64,000 nucleotides of DNA from Halorhabdus rudnickae. GTDB lineage: Archaea > Halobacteriota > Halobacteria > Halobacteriales > Haloarculaceae. Shown here one piece after another: positions 1 through 9,356 of this stretch. Under the pieces are notes generated by a model. The model saw only the letters and a list, made by a program, of their open reading frames with translations, ran no database searches and was not told where the DNA came from. The position numbers and the translations under genes are program-made. Numbering within the stretch: the first letter of the stretch is position 1; every line of letters starts with the position of its first letter. The stretch spans positions 682,001 to 746,000 of the forward strand of contig NZ_CAAHFB010000001.1 in assembly GCF_900880625.1 (NCBI RefSeq). The letters are read 5' to 3'.

Positions 1-903
1 GTCGTCCGCGAAAACGACCTCCAGGGCGTTGCGCACGCGACCGGCCTTTGCACCGCCACCGATGTCCAGGAAGTTCGCCGGGGCACCGCCGTAGTGATCG
101 ACCATGTCCAGGGTCGTCATCACGAGTCCTGCGCCGTTGCCGATGACGCCGACGTTGCCAGACAGTCGGACGTAGTCGAAGCCGTACTCACTCGCCATCG
201 CCTCCAGGTCGTCGCCGGTCGTCTCGCCCTCCAGTTGGGCGATCTCGGACTGGCGAAACAGGGCATCGTCGTCGACGTTGAAAACGGCGTCGGCGGCAAC
301 GACCTCGCCACCGTCGGTGATCATCACGGGATTGATCTCGGCGTCGCTGCCGTCTTTCTCGTCCCAGAGATCGTACAGCGTCGAGAGAATCGAGGCCACG
401 TCGCCGGCCACCTCGCGGTCGACGCCGGCGTCGTAGACGGCCTTGCGAGCCTGGTAGGGATGGAGACCGAAGGCGGGGTCGACGTGTTCCCGGGCGATGG
501 CGTCGGGGTCCTCCTCGGCGACCTCTTCGATGTTGACTCCGCCCTTCCTCGAGACCATCGCGACCGGTTTGCCAGCACCGCGGTCCATGGTCACGCCGAC
601 GTACAACTCGTTCACGAAGTCGACGGCCGCCTCGACGAGGACGCGATCGACCTCGTAGCCCTTCAGGTCCATGCCGATGATCTCCTCGGCGGCAGCGCGG
701 GCCTCCGCGGCGTCGGCCGCGAGTTTGATCCCACCGGCCTTCCCACGCCCGCCGACGTGAACCTGCGCCTTGACCGCGACGGGGTAGCCGATCGATTCGG
801 CCGCCGTGACCGCCGCTTCGACATCGCTCGCCAACTCGGCCTCGGGGGTCGGAATCCCGGCGTCAGCAAAGAGCCGCTTGGCCTGATACTCGTGGAGTCG
901 CAT
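1..903 (-). CDS. sucC: Succinyl-CoA synthetase (ADP-forming) subunit beta, partial
   Basis: ATP-grasp beta subunit of succinyl-CoA ligase, the TCA-cycle enzyme that makes ATP from succinyl-CoA in the cytoplasm. Translating the minus strand from the ATG at 903 gives MRLHEYQAKRLFADAGIPTP, the classic SucC N-terminus, followed by GYPVAVKAQVHVGGRGKAGG (ATP-grasp lysine and glycine loop). The nucleotide/Mg region contains EINPVM, and the GNGAGLVM and FLDIGGGA motifs come later. About 301 residues are present, and the C-terminal quarter lies beyond the left edge. sucD normally lies next to it and would be outside the window. A TATA-like gatttaatgc about 27 nt upstream of the ATG suggests a leaderless transcript. 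The family assignment is secure. Confidence 0.95.
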   Translation of the reverse strand, partial: MRLHEYQAKRLFADAGIPTPEAELASDVEAAVTAAESIGYPVAVKAQVHVGGRGKAGGIKLAADAAEARAAAEEIIGMDLKGYEVDRVLVEAAVDFVNELYVGVTMDRGAGKPVAMVSRKGGVNIEEVAEEDPDAIAREHVDPAFGLHPYQARKAVYDAGVDREVAGDVASILSTLYDLWDEKDGSDAEINPVMITDGGEVVAADAVFNVDDDALFRQSEIAQLEGETTGDDLEAMASEYGFDYVRLSGNVGVIGNGAGLVMTTLDMVDHYGGAPANFLDIGGGAKAGRVRNALEVVFADD

Positions 904-1054
904 GTACCCACCGTGGGGTGCGGGGACGCATTAAATCCCGCCTTTTGCTACCGCTTGGCAAACTCCCGGACGATACTGCCGCTTGTCCTGGGTCGTGGAT
1001 CCGCGTCGGGTCCGAGGGTAAATCAAAAGCCGACAGCGCGTAAAACGAAAGTGC

Positions 1055-1477
1055 TCACAGTTCGACGCTGCCGGGAATGAGGCTGCAGGTCCGCAGGAGA
1101 CGCCCGTCGCCGTCGTAGACCAGCAGCGTCCGCTTCTGGACCGACCAGGCCTCCTCGGCGCCCGTAATCTCGATCCGGTAGCGACCGTCGCCGTCTTCGG
1201 CGGCCGAGACGACATCGGTGACGCGGTCGGCGTCAGCATCGACCTCGCAGACGAACGCGCCAGTGAGTCGATCGGAAATGCTCAAGACGCCACGCTGTTC
1301 GTCCTGCAGACGGAACGCGACATCGACATCCTCACCCCTCCGGCGATCCCCTTCCGGCGTCGAAAGCCGTTGCAGAAGCGTCTCACTCGATCCGTCGTAG
1401 GTAATCTCGATGGTTGGTGGCTGACTGCTGTCGGTCGGGGCTGGGTCGGCGTTTAGGCTGAACTGTTCACGCTTCAT
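1055..1477 (-). CDS. DUF5793 family protein (haloarchaeal, unknown function)
   Basis: A 140-residue acidic protein starting MKREQFSLNAD. The pattern ITYDGSSETLLQRL, DVDVAFRLQ, GVLSISDRLTGAFVCEVDAD and LLVYDGDGRLLRTCSLIPGS fits what I recall of the haloarchaeal DUF5793 family, which ends in a conserved SLIPSGVE-like tail. A longer reading frame runs 24 codons further upstream, but the ATG at 1477 matches the usual family N-terminus. No membrane segment or catalytic motif is visible and function is unknown. It is transcribed divergently from the pilus ATPase gene, across a roughly 200-bp promoter region. Confidence 0.8.
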   Translation of the reverse strand: MKREQFSLNADPAPTDSSQPPTIEITYDGSSETLLQRLSTPEGDRRRGEDVDVAFRLQDEQRGVLSISDRLTGAFVCEVDADADRVTDVVSAAEDGDGRYRIEITGAEEAWSVQKRTLLVYDGDGRLLRTCSLIPGSVEL

Positions 1478-1686
1478 CCGGTAGATAATGGTATGTGTTC
1501 GATTGGCATGAAGGTGACGGCAACGGAGGGAACGGCCGCCAGCCGTCACGCGCCGGCGAGGTTGTCATACCGCTGTTCCGATCGCGTTCTCGCCATTGAT
1601 GATCGGCGGTTCGAATTTAAGTACCTGGACTCGCAATCCGCAATACGAAACGGATACGGTCGGCGTCGTATCCCGGGTGACCCAGA

Positions 1687-3336
1687 ATGGCAGACACCAC
1701 CGAGACCGTCGAGGACGGGGCGTCGTCGGGAGCGAGTCGATCAAGCGGGACCGGTCGCGTGACTGGCCTCATGAACTGGTTCGAGCGGGTCAGTCGGGTA
1801 TTCGCCGGTTCACAAGTCGTTCTCGAGGAGTACGATCCGGCCCGACACGGACGGCTGGTCGCTACCGAGGGGCGTCCGGGGATGGAAGAAGTCGAACGCT
1901 ACTGGCTGAATGCCCCCTACGCCTTTGCCTCGATCAATCACGATCGAGAACGGGACGAACACTACTACTACGTCGCCGAACCGGATCTCGACGCGTTCCA
2001 GCGGGAGTTGCTCGAACGTCTCTTCGAGGACGTCCGCGGGCCGCTTTTGTATCGCGACGCCGTCGACGAGAATCCCGAGACAGCCATCCTCGAAGAACTG
2101 CGGGCGCGTTTAGAGGAGTACGGCGTCGACGTAGGGCCAGAAACGGTCCACCGGCTGTTCTACTACCTCTACCGGGAGTTTCAGGGGTACGGGAAAATCG
2201 ATCCCCTGATGCACGACCCCGCGATCGAGGACGTCTCCTGTGACGGCGTCGATCTACCGATCTTTGCCTACCACGATCGCTATACCGACATCGAGACGAA
2301 CGTCACCTTCTCAGAAGACGAACTCGAGGACGCGGTAATCCAGTTGGCCCAGCGCTCGGGGCGACACATCAGCGTTGCCGACCCGATGGTTTCGACGACG
2401 CTGCCCGACGGGTCTCGAATCGAACTCGCACTGGGGACGGAAGTGACTCCGCACGGATCGGCGTTTACGATCCGGAAGTACGCCGAAGACCCCTTCACGC
2501 CGATCGACCTGCTCGAGTACGGCACCTTCAGCCTCGAGATGCTCGCCTATCTCTGGCTGGCGATCGAACACAACAAGTCGCTCCTCTTTGCCGGCGGGAC
2601 GGCCGCCGGCAAGACCACCTCGATGAACGCCGTCTCGATGTTCATCCCACCCCGGGCGAAAGTCCTCACGATCGAGGACACCCGCGAACTGTCGCTATAT
2701 CACGACAACTGGCTCTCCAGCGTGACCAGAGAGCGCTTCGACGAGGACGACATCACGATGTACGACCTGTTGCGCTCGGCGCTGCGACACCGTCCGGAGT
2801 ACATCGTCGTCGGCGAGGTACGTGGCGAGGAGGCCATCACGCTGTTTCAGGCGATGAACACCGGCCATACGACCTTCTCGACGATGCACGCCGACTCGGT
2901 CCAGACGGTCATCAATCGCTTAGAGAACGAACCCATCAACGTCCCCCGGCAGATGGTCCAGAGCCTGGACGTGCTCGCCGTCCAGGTCCTGGCCCGTCGG
3001 GGTGACGAACGCGTGCGTCGCGCGAAGGTCTTAGCCGAGATCGAAGGCATCGACCAGCGGACGGGCGAACTCGACTACGCCAACGTCTACGAGTGGAACC
3101 CCACCGGGGACGCATTCGCCGAGCACGGGTCCTCGTTGCTCGAGGAAATCCGCGACGAGCGGGGCTGGAGTCAGGCCGAGCTGCTAGGGGAACTGCGCGA
3201 CCGCCAGCAATTCCTCGCGGCACTGAGAGAGGAAGGCGTCACGGACTACCGACGGTTCACCGCCCACGTCAACCGATACTACGCCGATAAGGCGGCCGCC
3301 CTCGGGACGCTTGACGTCGAGGTGAGCGGCGTCTGA
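1687..3336 (+). CDS. Type IV pilus / type II secretion ATPase (PilB/TadA-like)
   Basis: A 549-residue cytoplasmic motor ATPase that would power assembly of an archaeal type IV pilus-like structure. Residues 304-311 are the Walker A motif GTAAGKTT. The Asp box EDTREL follows, then the Walker B-like YIVVGEVRGEE near 371-382, and the His-box region GHTTFSTMHADS. The N-terminal domain has the YYLYREFQGYGKIDPLM signature of archaeal GspE/PilB proteins. An upstream TATA-like tttaagtac at about 1616-1624 fits a promoter. The stop is 1 bp before the start of the TadC-like gene, so the two form an operon. No pilin gene or prepilin peptidase is visible nearby, so substrate pilins are encoded elsewhere. 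An archaellum (ArlI) role is less likely because no other arl genes are present. Confidence 0.93.
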   Translation: MADTTETVEDGASSGASRSSGTGRVTGLMNWFERVSRVFAGSQVVLEEYDPARHGRLVATEGRPGMEEVERYWLNAPYAFASINHDRERDEHYYYVAEPDLDAFQRELLERLFEDVRGPLLYRDAVDENPETAILEELRARLEEYGVDVGPETVHRLFYYLYREFQGYGKIDPLMHDPAIEDVSCDGVDLPIFAYHDRYTDIETNVTFSEDELEDAVIQLAQRSGRHISVADPMVSTTLPDGSRIELALGTEVTPHGSAFTIRKYAEDPFTPIDLLEYGTFSLEMLAYLWLAIEHNKSLLFAGGTAAGKTTSMNAVSMFIPPRAKVLTIEDTRELSLYHDNWLSSVTRERFDEDDITMYDLLRSALRHRPEYIVVGEVRGEEAITLFQAMNTGHTTFSTMHADSVQTVINRLENEPINVPRQMVQSLDVLAVQVLARRGDERVRRAKVLAEIEGIDQRTGELDYANVYEWNPTGDAFAEHGSSLLEEIRDERGWSQAELLGELRDRQQFLAALREEGVTDYRRFTAHVNRYYADKAAALGTLDVEVSGV

Positions 3337-3337
3337 T

Positions 3338-5761
3338 ATGAACGCCGCAGGACTGGTGCCGCTGGTCGTTGCACTCGTCGTCGCCGCGGCAGTCTCGCTG
3401 ACGGGCGTTAGCCCGCGCCTCGATCGACTGTTCAGCCGGACGGCCCGGCGGTACTTCAGCCGATACGTCGAACCTTCCCCCACCAGGGAACGCCGACTCG
3501 AGGCCGCGTACATCGGGACGACCTACCGTGTCTACGCCGCAAAGACGTACCTCTATACGGCGCTTGCCGCACTGATCGGCGGAGTCGTCGGCGTCTACCT
3601 TCTGGCCGGGACGTTGCTGGCGTTGCCGACGGTGCTTGCCCTCCTCGCCGATCTCCCCTCGGTCATGGGGGATGTCCTGGGTCGCCGGGACTTCGAAATC
3701 GTCCTCGGATCCGGACAGCTCACCGCGTTGCTGACGGCCGGTGGCGTGGTGGTCGGGCTGGTAGCCGCGGGAGTGACCTACGTCGCGCGCTGGCAACTCC
3801 CGGCCAGCCACGCAGAGGTGCGTCGACGGGGGATCAACGAGGCCCTGCCGCGGACAGTCGCGTTCACCTACGCGCTGTCCCGTGGCGGTCTCGCGTTCCC
3901 GGAAGTGATGCGTGCGCTGGGCCGCAATCGGGACATCTACGGCGACGCTGCCGACGAGATGGGTGTCGCCGTCCGGGAGATGGATCTGTTCGGCCGAGAC
4001 ATGCTCTCGGCGATCCGGCGGATGGCCTATCGCTCGCCTAGCGACTCCTTTCGAACGTTCGGAGAGAATCTTGCGAGCGTTCTCGCGAGCGGCCAAAAGA
4101 TCCCGGCGTTTCTCGAAAGCCAGTACGAGCGCTTTCAGGAAGAGGCCGAACAGCGACAGGCAGAGGTTCTCGAACTCTTGGCAACGATCGCCGAGGCCTA
4201 CGTCACGACGCTTATCGCGGGAATGCTCTTCCTGTTTACAATCTTGCTGGTCTTCGGGCTGACGATCACCGACACACTCCCGATCCTCCAGTTGCTCGCG
4301 TACCTGGTCGTCCCGCTGGCGAACGCGCTGTTCGTGGTCTATCTGGACGGGAAGCTCGACGAACTCGGGATCGCCCGTGAGAGTGGCCTTGCGGCACTCG
4401 AGCGCGGGCGAGATCGAAGTACGACGGCGCCCGAGACGCCGACCGCCAGCACCGACGGCGGCATGGCCGCCCGCTCGGTCGCCGGTCGTACCCAGCTCCT
4501 GCTGTACGATCGCGTCGAGCGGATCAAGCACATCGTGACCCGTCCCATCCAGACGATCCTCTGGAATCCGACGCGGATCTTCTATCTCACGGTCCCGATC
4601 GCACTGGTGTGGATCGCCTTGCGCGGACCGGCTACGATCACCGAGTACGGGTTCAACCTCCGGCTGGCCGACGACGTGATCGTCCAGGTGGCTATCTTCC
4701 TGATCGGAACCTACGCGATCGTCCGGGAACTCCATTCCCGTCGCATCGACCGGATCGAGGCCGCGACGCCCGAGCTCCTCGAACGGCTGGCCAGCCTGAA
4801 CGAAGCAGGGATGTCCTTCGTCGAGAGCATTGATCGCGTCCGGGACACCGACCTCGGGGTGCTGACCGACGAGGTCGACCGCATCTGGACCGACGTCACC
4901 CTGGGAGCCAACGCGGCGGACGCCCTCCGGCGGTTCGGTCGACGGATCCACACCGCGTCGATCGCCCGCGTGGTCACCCTGTTGACCAACGCCATGCGGG
5001 CCAGCGGTCAGCTCGGCCCGGTGTTGCGGATCGCCGCCAGACAAGCTCGTTCGGATCTCCGGATGCGTCGGGAGCGCCGCCAGCAGATGTTCACCTACCT
5101 CGTCGTCATCTACGTCTCCTTTCTGGTGTTCCTGGTCATCATCTTCGCCGTCGAGGAAGTGCTCGTCCCGAGCCTTCCAGACAGCGTCCCGGTACCCAAC
5201 TCGAACCGACTGGGCGTCGACGTCACCGCCTTTGCCCGGCTCGGAGAGGTCAACAAACCCGCATACACGCTGATCTTCCTGCACGCGGCGCTCATCCAGG
5301 GTGCACTCTCGGGGTTCGTCGCCGGCCAACTGGGCGAAGGAACGCTCAGGGACGGCGCCAAACACGCCGCGATCCTGTTGACGATCGCCTACCTCGCGAT
5401 CGTGCTCGTCGCCTCGCCCGTCGCCTCCCTGACCTTCCAGGACCAGGTCGTCGTCGAACGCACAGTCACGGTCGATTCGGTCTCGACCTCCGAGGGCGGG
5501 TTCGTCGTGATCCACGAGGGGTCGGCGGACGGTCCGGTCGTCGGCCACTCGGCGTACCTGCCGCCGGGCCAATACGACGAGGTCCGGATCGAACTCGACC
5601 GGTCGATATCGAGTCGGACGAGACTGATTGCCGTCCCGCATCTGGATTCCAACGGCGACAGACAGTTCACCATCGGGAACGGGAATCGTGATCGCCCATA
5701 CACGTCCGGTGGACCCGTCTCGGTCGAGGCCACGGTCAGGCCCCTCGAAACGACGTCCTGA
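3338..5761 (+). CDS. TadC/PilC-like pilus assembly membrane protein with C-terminal DUF7282-like domain
   Basis: An 807-residue polytopic membrane platform protein, partner of the ATPase that ends 1 bp upstream. It carries two type II secretion F domains. The first (about residues 165-320) has RTVAFTYALSRGGLAFPEVM and FGENLASVLASGQKIPAFL. The second (about 475-610) has LLERLASLNEAGMSFVESI and a following cytoplasmic helix bundle. Hydrophobic segments surround both. After the last hydrophobic segments, residues about 700-807 form a soluble tail beginning VERTVTVDSVSTSEGG, with VGHSAYLPPGQYDEV and LIAVPHLDSNGD. That resembles the haloarchaeal surface domain DUF7282. A single F domain would be usual for bacterial TadC, whereas duplication is common in archaea. 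The extracellular tail is my inference from topology. Confidence 0.9.
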   Translation: MNAAGLVPLVVALVVAAAVSLTGVSPRLDRLFSRTARRYFSRYVEPSPTRERRLEAAYIGTTYRVYAAKTYLYTALAALIGGVVGVYLLAGTLLALPTVLALLADLPSVMGDVLGRRDFEIVLGSGQLTALLTAGGVVVGLVAAGVTYVARWQLPASHAEVRRRGINEALPRTVAFTYALSRGGLAFPEVMRALGRNRDIYGDAADEMGVAVREMDLFGRDMLSAIRRMAYRSPSDSFRTFGENLASVLASGQKIPAFLESQYERFQEEAEQRQAEVLELLATIAEAYVTTLIAGMLFLFTILLVFGLTITDTLPILQLLAYLVVPLANALFVVYLDGKLDELGIARESGLAALERGRDRSTTAPETPTASTDGGMAARSVAGRTQLLLYDRVERIKHIVTRPIQTILWNPTRIFYLTVPIALVWIALRGPATITEYGFNLRLADDVIVQVAIFLIGTYAIVRELHSRRIDRIEAATPELLERLASLNEAGMSFVESIDRVRDTDLGVLTDEVDRIWTDVTLGANAADALRRFGRRIHTASIARVVTLLTNAMRASGQLGPVLRIAARQARSDLRMRRERRQQMFTYLVVIYVSFLVFLVIIFAVEEVLVPSLPDSVPVPNSNRLGVDVTAFARLGEVNKPAYTLIFLHAALIQGALSGFVAGQLGEGTLRDGAKHAAILLTIAYLAIVLVASPVASLTFQDQVVVERTVTVDSVSTSEGGFVVIHEGSADGPVVGHSAYLPPGQYDEVRIELDRSISSRTRLIAVPHLDSNGDRQFTIGNGNRDRPYTSGGPVSVEATVRPLETTS

Positions 5762-5911
5762 TCGGCGTCTCGTCGTGCCGCTGGGCTGTCGGACTCCGTA
5801 TATTCCTCACAGATGTCCCGTGACGCGAACCGATCCCGGAATGTGTGGGACTGCCACCCGCTGTCGATTCGATTGGGAACGTTTTAGCCGACTGTTGCCC
5901 GTTTCTCGCCA

Positions 5912-7099
5912 ATGAGCTATACGATCGGACTCGTGGGCAAGCCCTCCGTCGGGAAGTCCACGTTTTTCAATGCGGCGACGATGAACGACGTGCCTGAAGG
6001 CGCCTATCCGTTCACGACGATCGATCCGTCGGTGGGTGAAGCCTACGTCCGCGTCGAGTGTGCGGCACCCGAATTCGACCACACCTGTACCCCGAACCAC
6101 GGCTACTGTGAGGATGGCATCCGCTTCGTGCCGACCAAACTGGTCGACGTTGCCGGACTGGTCCCCGGCGCTCACGAAGGGAAGGGGCTCGGGAATCAGT
6201 TCCTCACGGACTTGAACGAAGCTGACGTGCTGGTCCACGTTGTCGATTTCACCGGTGAGACGGATCTCGAAGGGGAACCGACGACGGATCACGACCCACG
6301 CGAGGACATCGACTTCCTGGAGAACGAACTCGACATGTGGTATCTCGACATCTTCGAGAAGGGTATCGAACGGTACCGTTCGGGCTACGATGGGGAGGAC
6401 AGCGATGTCGAGGCCGATCTCGCCGAGCAGCTCTCGGCCTTCGGGATCGGCGAAGACGAGATCAAACAGGTCATCCTCGGCGAGGGCCTCGAACTCGATC
6501 CCGCGACGTGGGACGAAGAAGATCGCGAAGCTCTCGCCTGTGAGATCAGGATGCGAACCAAGCCGATCGTCATCGCCGCCAACAAGATGGACACCGAGGC
6601 CGCCCAAGACAACTGGGAGGCTGTGACGACTGATCCCGACTACGAGCACCTGACGTTCGTTCCCGTCTCCGCTCACGCCGAGAAGGCACTGAAAAACGGC
6701 GACGAGCAAGGCGTGCTGGACTATCGACCCGGCGATGAGGACTTCGAAGTGACGGGCGATCTCTCCGAGGCAAAAGCGGCCGGACTCGAAGAGATCCGTG
6801 AGTTCATCGGAGCCTACGGCGGGACGGGTGTCCAGAACGTCATCGAAACGGCGCTGTTCGACGTGCTCGGTGCTATCGCTGTCTTCCCCGGCGCACGAAA
6901 ACCACAGGACGACGGCACGTTCCTGCAGGACTGTTTCGTGCTGCCGGACGGCTCGACGGCCGAGGACTTCGCGTACTTCCTGCATACGGACATCGGCGAG
7001 GGGTTCCTCCACGCCCACGACGTGCGCTCGGAACGCCAGGTCGGCGCCGAGACAAAACTCGACCATCGTGATGTTGTCGAGATCACGACGACGAACTGA
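5912..7099 (+). CDS. ychF: Redox-regulated ATPase/GTPase YchF (Obg family)
   Basis: A 395-residue Obg/YchF-type P-loop NTPase that associates with ribosomes or translation factors. G1 is GKPSVGKST near residue 9, G3 is DVAGLVPGAHEGKGLGNQF, and G4 is AANKMD. A helical insertion domain lies between about 130 and 220. The C-terminal TGS domain ends GFLHAHDVRSERQVG...VVEITTTN. The CX4-type cysteine pair around CTPNHGYCEDG is typical of the archaeal branch. The TATA-like cgttttagcc lies about 25 nt before the ATG. The gene is convergent with top6A in the inferred ancestral order. Its last ~90 codons are duplicated at 12618-12894. Confidence 0.92.
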   Translation: MSYTIGLVGKPSVGKSTFFNAATMNDVPEGAYPFTTIDPSVGEAYVRVECAAPEFDHTCTPNHGYCEDGIRFVPTKLVDVAGLVPGAHEGKGLGNQFLTDLNEADVLVHVVDFTGETDLEGEPTTDHDPREDIDFLENELDMWYLDIFEKGIERYRSGYDGEDSDVEADLAEQLSAFGIGEDEIKQVILGEGLELDPATWDEEDREALACEIRMRTKPIVIAANKMDTEAAQDNWEAVTTDPDYEHLTFVPVSAHAEKALKNGDEQGVLDYRPGDEDFEVTGDLSEAKAAGLEEIREFIGAYGGTGVQNVIETALFDVLGAIAVFPGARKPQDDGTFLQDCFVLPDGSTAEDFAYFLHTDIGEGFLHAHDVRSERQVGAETKLDHRDVVEITTTN

Positions 7100-7632
7100 C
7101 TCAGTGGAGACGGATTTCTGCACAGAGAACGCGCGGTATAGCACCATACACAGCCGATTTAGGGCGGTGTAGCTGGAATGGGTAGAAACTGCTGGGATGG
7201 ACACTGCTTCAGCAAGCAGTCCAAGCTACAGAACCTCTGTTCAGCATACCACCAGTCGATTGGAGGGGTTATGACGAATTGCTCAATCTCTACAATTTTG
7301 GAAATCAATTTGGGGATTGGTTTGAGTGTTTCCGTCGTGTCTCGAAGAATGTTCATGAGATACGGAAGACATTCTAGAAAAAGCTGCTGCCAATTATGAA
7401 TCTATTCAGCTTGACCACCTCTGGACTATAATGGGAGGTTTAGTTCATTTTTGACTCCAAGGTTTCAACAGAGGGGCCATTTATCTACATTGGACTCTGC
7501 TTCAGCGATAATCGTTCTTGGGATGGCGAATATGTGAGTTGAATCAACCACGGATGATTGTAGTTCCGGACATTCTGACTGTGTCGTCGGGATAAGAATA
7601 AACATTAAGCGTCCGGATGCGGATTTGTTTAT
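7100..7632 (+). other. Gene-poor AT-rich stretch after ychF
   Basis: The first ~115 bp (7100-7215) are similar to the sequence after the duplicated ychF 3' end at 12895-13015, including actcagtggagacgg and gctgggatggaca, so they belong to the old ychF 3' flank. From about 7220 the DNA becomes AT-rich. I see only short overlapping frames without family resemblance, probably debris. A TATA-like aataaacatt around 7594-7604 could serve the gene starting at 7633. Confidence 0.6.
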
Positions 7633-8493
7633 GTGGCCCGACTCCTACCCTATCATCTCGAGGAGGGTAATGGGGTTGTTTTGTCGCTCCAATTTGCAAA
7701 CCCGGACTTGGAAGTTGTTGAACAACGGCTACGGAACGAGCGAGAAGGCTCCTCGCCCGGTATTAACGATTTCTATGCAGAGATCAAGAGCTGCTCTTTC
7801 GATCAGGAGATTCACGCTCTCTATACCGCAAAAGTCCACCCTCGAAGCTTTGACGGATATGAAGAGATCTCTGAAGCGGGCAACGAGGTTCTGATAGACA
7901 CTGTTATCGAAGGCTTCCATCAAATTGAAAAAGAATGTCGGGATAATGGCAACCCACTTCGGTGGTATAAACAGCCAGAGCTTGCTGAAATTGTTGAGGC
8001 AATCAACCAAACTAACTGGCGTCAGCGAATCCCGAATGTCGCTGGCTGCCTCCTTTCGAATCTTATTACAACTCACGGACTTCCAAACGCGAATCACCGA
8101 ACAGCGCTGAGCTTCGTGCAGGTGTACCTGCGTACTTACGCGCCTGAGTTTGAAATTCCGGAAACGGGGATGCCCGGGGAATGGTATGAGTGGGCAGAAG
8201 AGTTTGTCCGAGAGTCAAAGCGACTTCTCACGCTCTCACGGAAAATCTTAGTATTCCGATACCTTGACCAATGGGGCTGCGATGGAGTTATCCGAAAGAA
8301 CGATTCAAAACTGCGCTTTAAGAACTATGACTTGGCTGTGGAAGAGCCCCTTACGTATTTCCGACGCCAGCATAAGGAACTCAGCATGGAGTTCATTTAC
8401 GAGACCCTCGAACGAACAGAGCAAAACTCTCTCATTGGTAAGGAAGACCTGGGACGGAGTGTATTTATCGAGCGACTGAAAAGCAATCAGTAG
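7633..8493 (+). CDS. Fic/Doc-like protein with degenerate catalytic motif
   Basis: A 286-residue protein with a GTG start. Residues 148-158 read HGLPNANHRTA. This aligns one-to-one with the Doc/Fic active-site loop HxFxDANKRTA: the catalytic His, the NAN turn and the Arg are kept, the acidic residue becomes Asn and the Lys becomes His. It is followed by a hydrophobic helix as in Doc. Fic/Doc enzymes transfer AMP or phosphate from nucleotides to proteins such as EF-Tu. Whether this variant is active is unknown. The remaining ~125 residues C-terminal to the loop have no recognisable motif. Codon use and base composition are more AT-rich than ychF, consistent with transfer. No small antitoxin gene is seen immediately upstream. 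Fold assignment is by motif only. Confidence 0.55.
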   Translation: MARLLPYHLEEGNGVVLSLQFANPDLEVVEQRLRNEREGSSPGINDFYAEIKSCSFDQEIHALYTAKVHPRSFDGYEEISEAGNEVLIDTVIEGFHQIEKECRDNGNPLRWYKQPELAEIVEAINQTNWRQRIPNVAGCLLSNLITTHGLPNANHRTALSFVQVYLRTYAPEFEIPETGMPGEWYEWAEEFVRESKRLLTLSRKILVFRYLDQWGCDGVIRKNDSKLRFKNYDLAVEEPLTYFRRQHKELSMEFIYETLERTEQNSLIGKEDLGRSVFIERLKSNQ

Positions 8494-8683
8494 TCCGGTA
8501 GACGCGACATTGACCGTGCGATATGACGGATATCCCGGCTGACTTCCGAGCGGTTCTTCGTACGCTCGTTAACCCGCCGATATACTTGGTCAGCGTCCAT
8601 ATCGATTCACACCTAATCTATGGCCTTAGTGTTGATGATTCTTACGGTGCCATATATCCGGTACTCTGCCGGATATCAACGCG

Positions 8684-9160
8684 TCAGATGACATCACCTC
8701 GTTCCAGTTGATCGACGATAATTTGTAAAGCTTCATAATCTACGTCCTTTTCGGTGACAGTTCGCTTGATGGCGGTTTGAATCCGCTTTTGCTTCGGTTG
8801 ATAAGATGGGGCTCGACGGAAGAACTCACGGAAAGTCGCCGCGTATTCAAGCCACTGAGCATCTTTATCACCAACAAGATTAGCAAAGGCCTCTGCATTG
8901 AACCCAGAAAGAGCATTTGAACTTGCAGATATTTCGTTGAGATTGGAGTAGTAGTCCTCAGCGAGTGGTGGTGAATACGGTCCTCGAAGGTGCATTCCGT
9001 AACGATACCCATGATCAAAGCCGAAGTCTTCAGCGAGGAGAACATACTTTTGCAGCCGGAATCGGTCCTCAAAAGACTCCAAATCGAAAGTACAATTCAG
9101 ATGAGACTCAATAGCATCTAGAAATGCCTTGAGTTCATCGACGTTGGACTGGTTGTTCAT
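8684..9160 (-). CDS. YwgA-like / Panacea-like fold protein
   Basis: A 158-residue acidic protein. The segment FEDRFRLQKYVLLAEDFGFD, followed by YRYGMHLRGPYSPPLAEDYY, resembles YwgA-type proteins and the KLQK-core of the DUF4065/Panacea superfamily, whose members often act as antitoxins. The RLQKYV helix, the hydrophobic LLAE stretch and the GPYSPPLA turn are the recognisable parts. The C-terminal half is helical with no clear motif. It is convergent with the Fic-like gene, 190 bp away, and AT-rich like it. An antitoxin or sensor role is inference only. A TATA-like acctaaatgc lies about 35 nt upstream of the ATG on the minus strand. Confidence 0.6.
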   Translation of the reverse strand: MNNQSNVDELKAFLDAIESHLNCTFDLESFEDRFRLQKYVLLAEDFGFDHGYRYGMHLRGPYSPPLAEDYYSNLNEISASSNALSGFNAEAFANLVGDKDAQWLEYAATFREFFRRAPSYQPKQKRIQTAIKRTVTEKDVDYEALQIIVDQLERGDVI

Positions 9161-9356
9161 GTAGCTAGGTCAGGGTTGAGCATGCATTTAGGTATTGCCT
9201 CTATCTAGCAGCTAGAGAAAAGAGCCGGCTGAACAGCAGACGGCTGTCGCCGGTCACCTTTCAGGTTCCGTCCCACAACGCTGGATTCGACAGCGCGGAT
9301 GCCAAAGCGTACTTATCGGGTGTTCGAATATGTGACTAGTACGCAGTAGCATAGAT

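Noticed and set aside
94-1080. Long plus-strand frame opposite sucC (328 codons)
   Set aside because: It is the antisense shadow of sucC, whose minus-strand translation is unmistakable; the plus-strand product has no family resemblance.
3269-5641. 790-codon minus-strand frame opposite the TadC-like gene
   Set aside because: A GC-rich codon shadow. The plus frame has membrane segments, F domains and an operon partner.
8523-8711. 62-codon plus frame after the Fic-like gene
   Set aside because: It has an ATG close downstream of the previous stop but overlaps the 3' end of the convergent YwgA-like gene and shows no family resemblance; too weak to call a gene.
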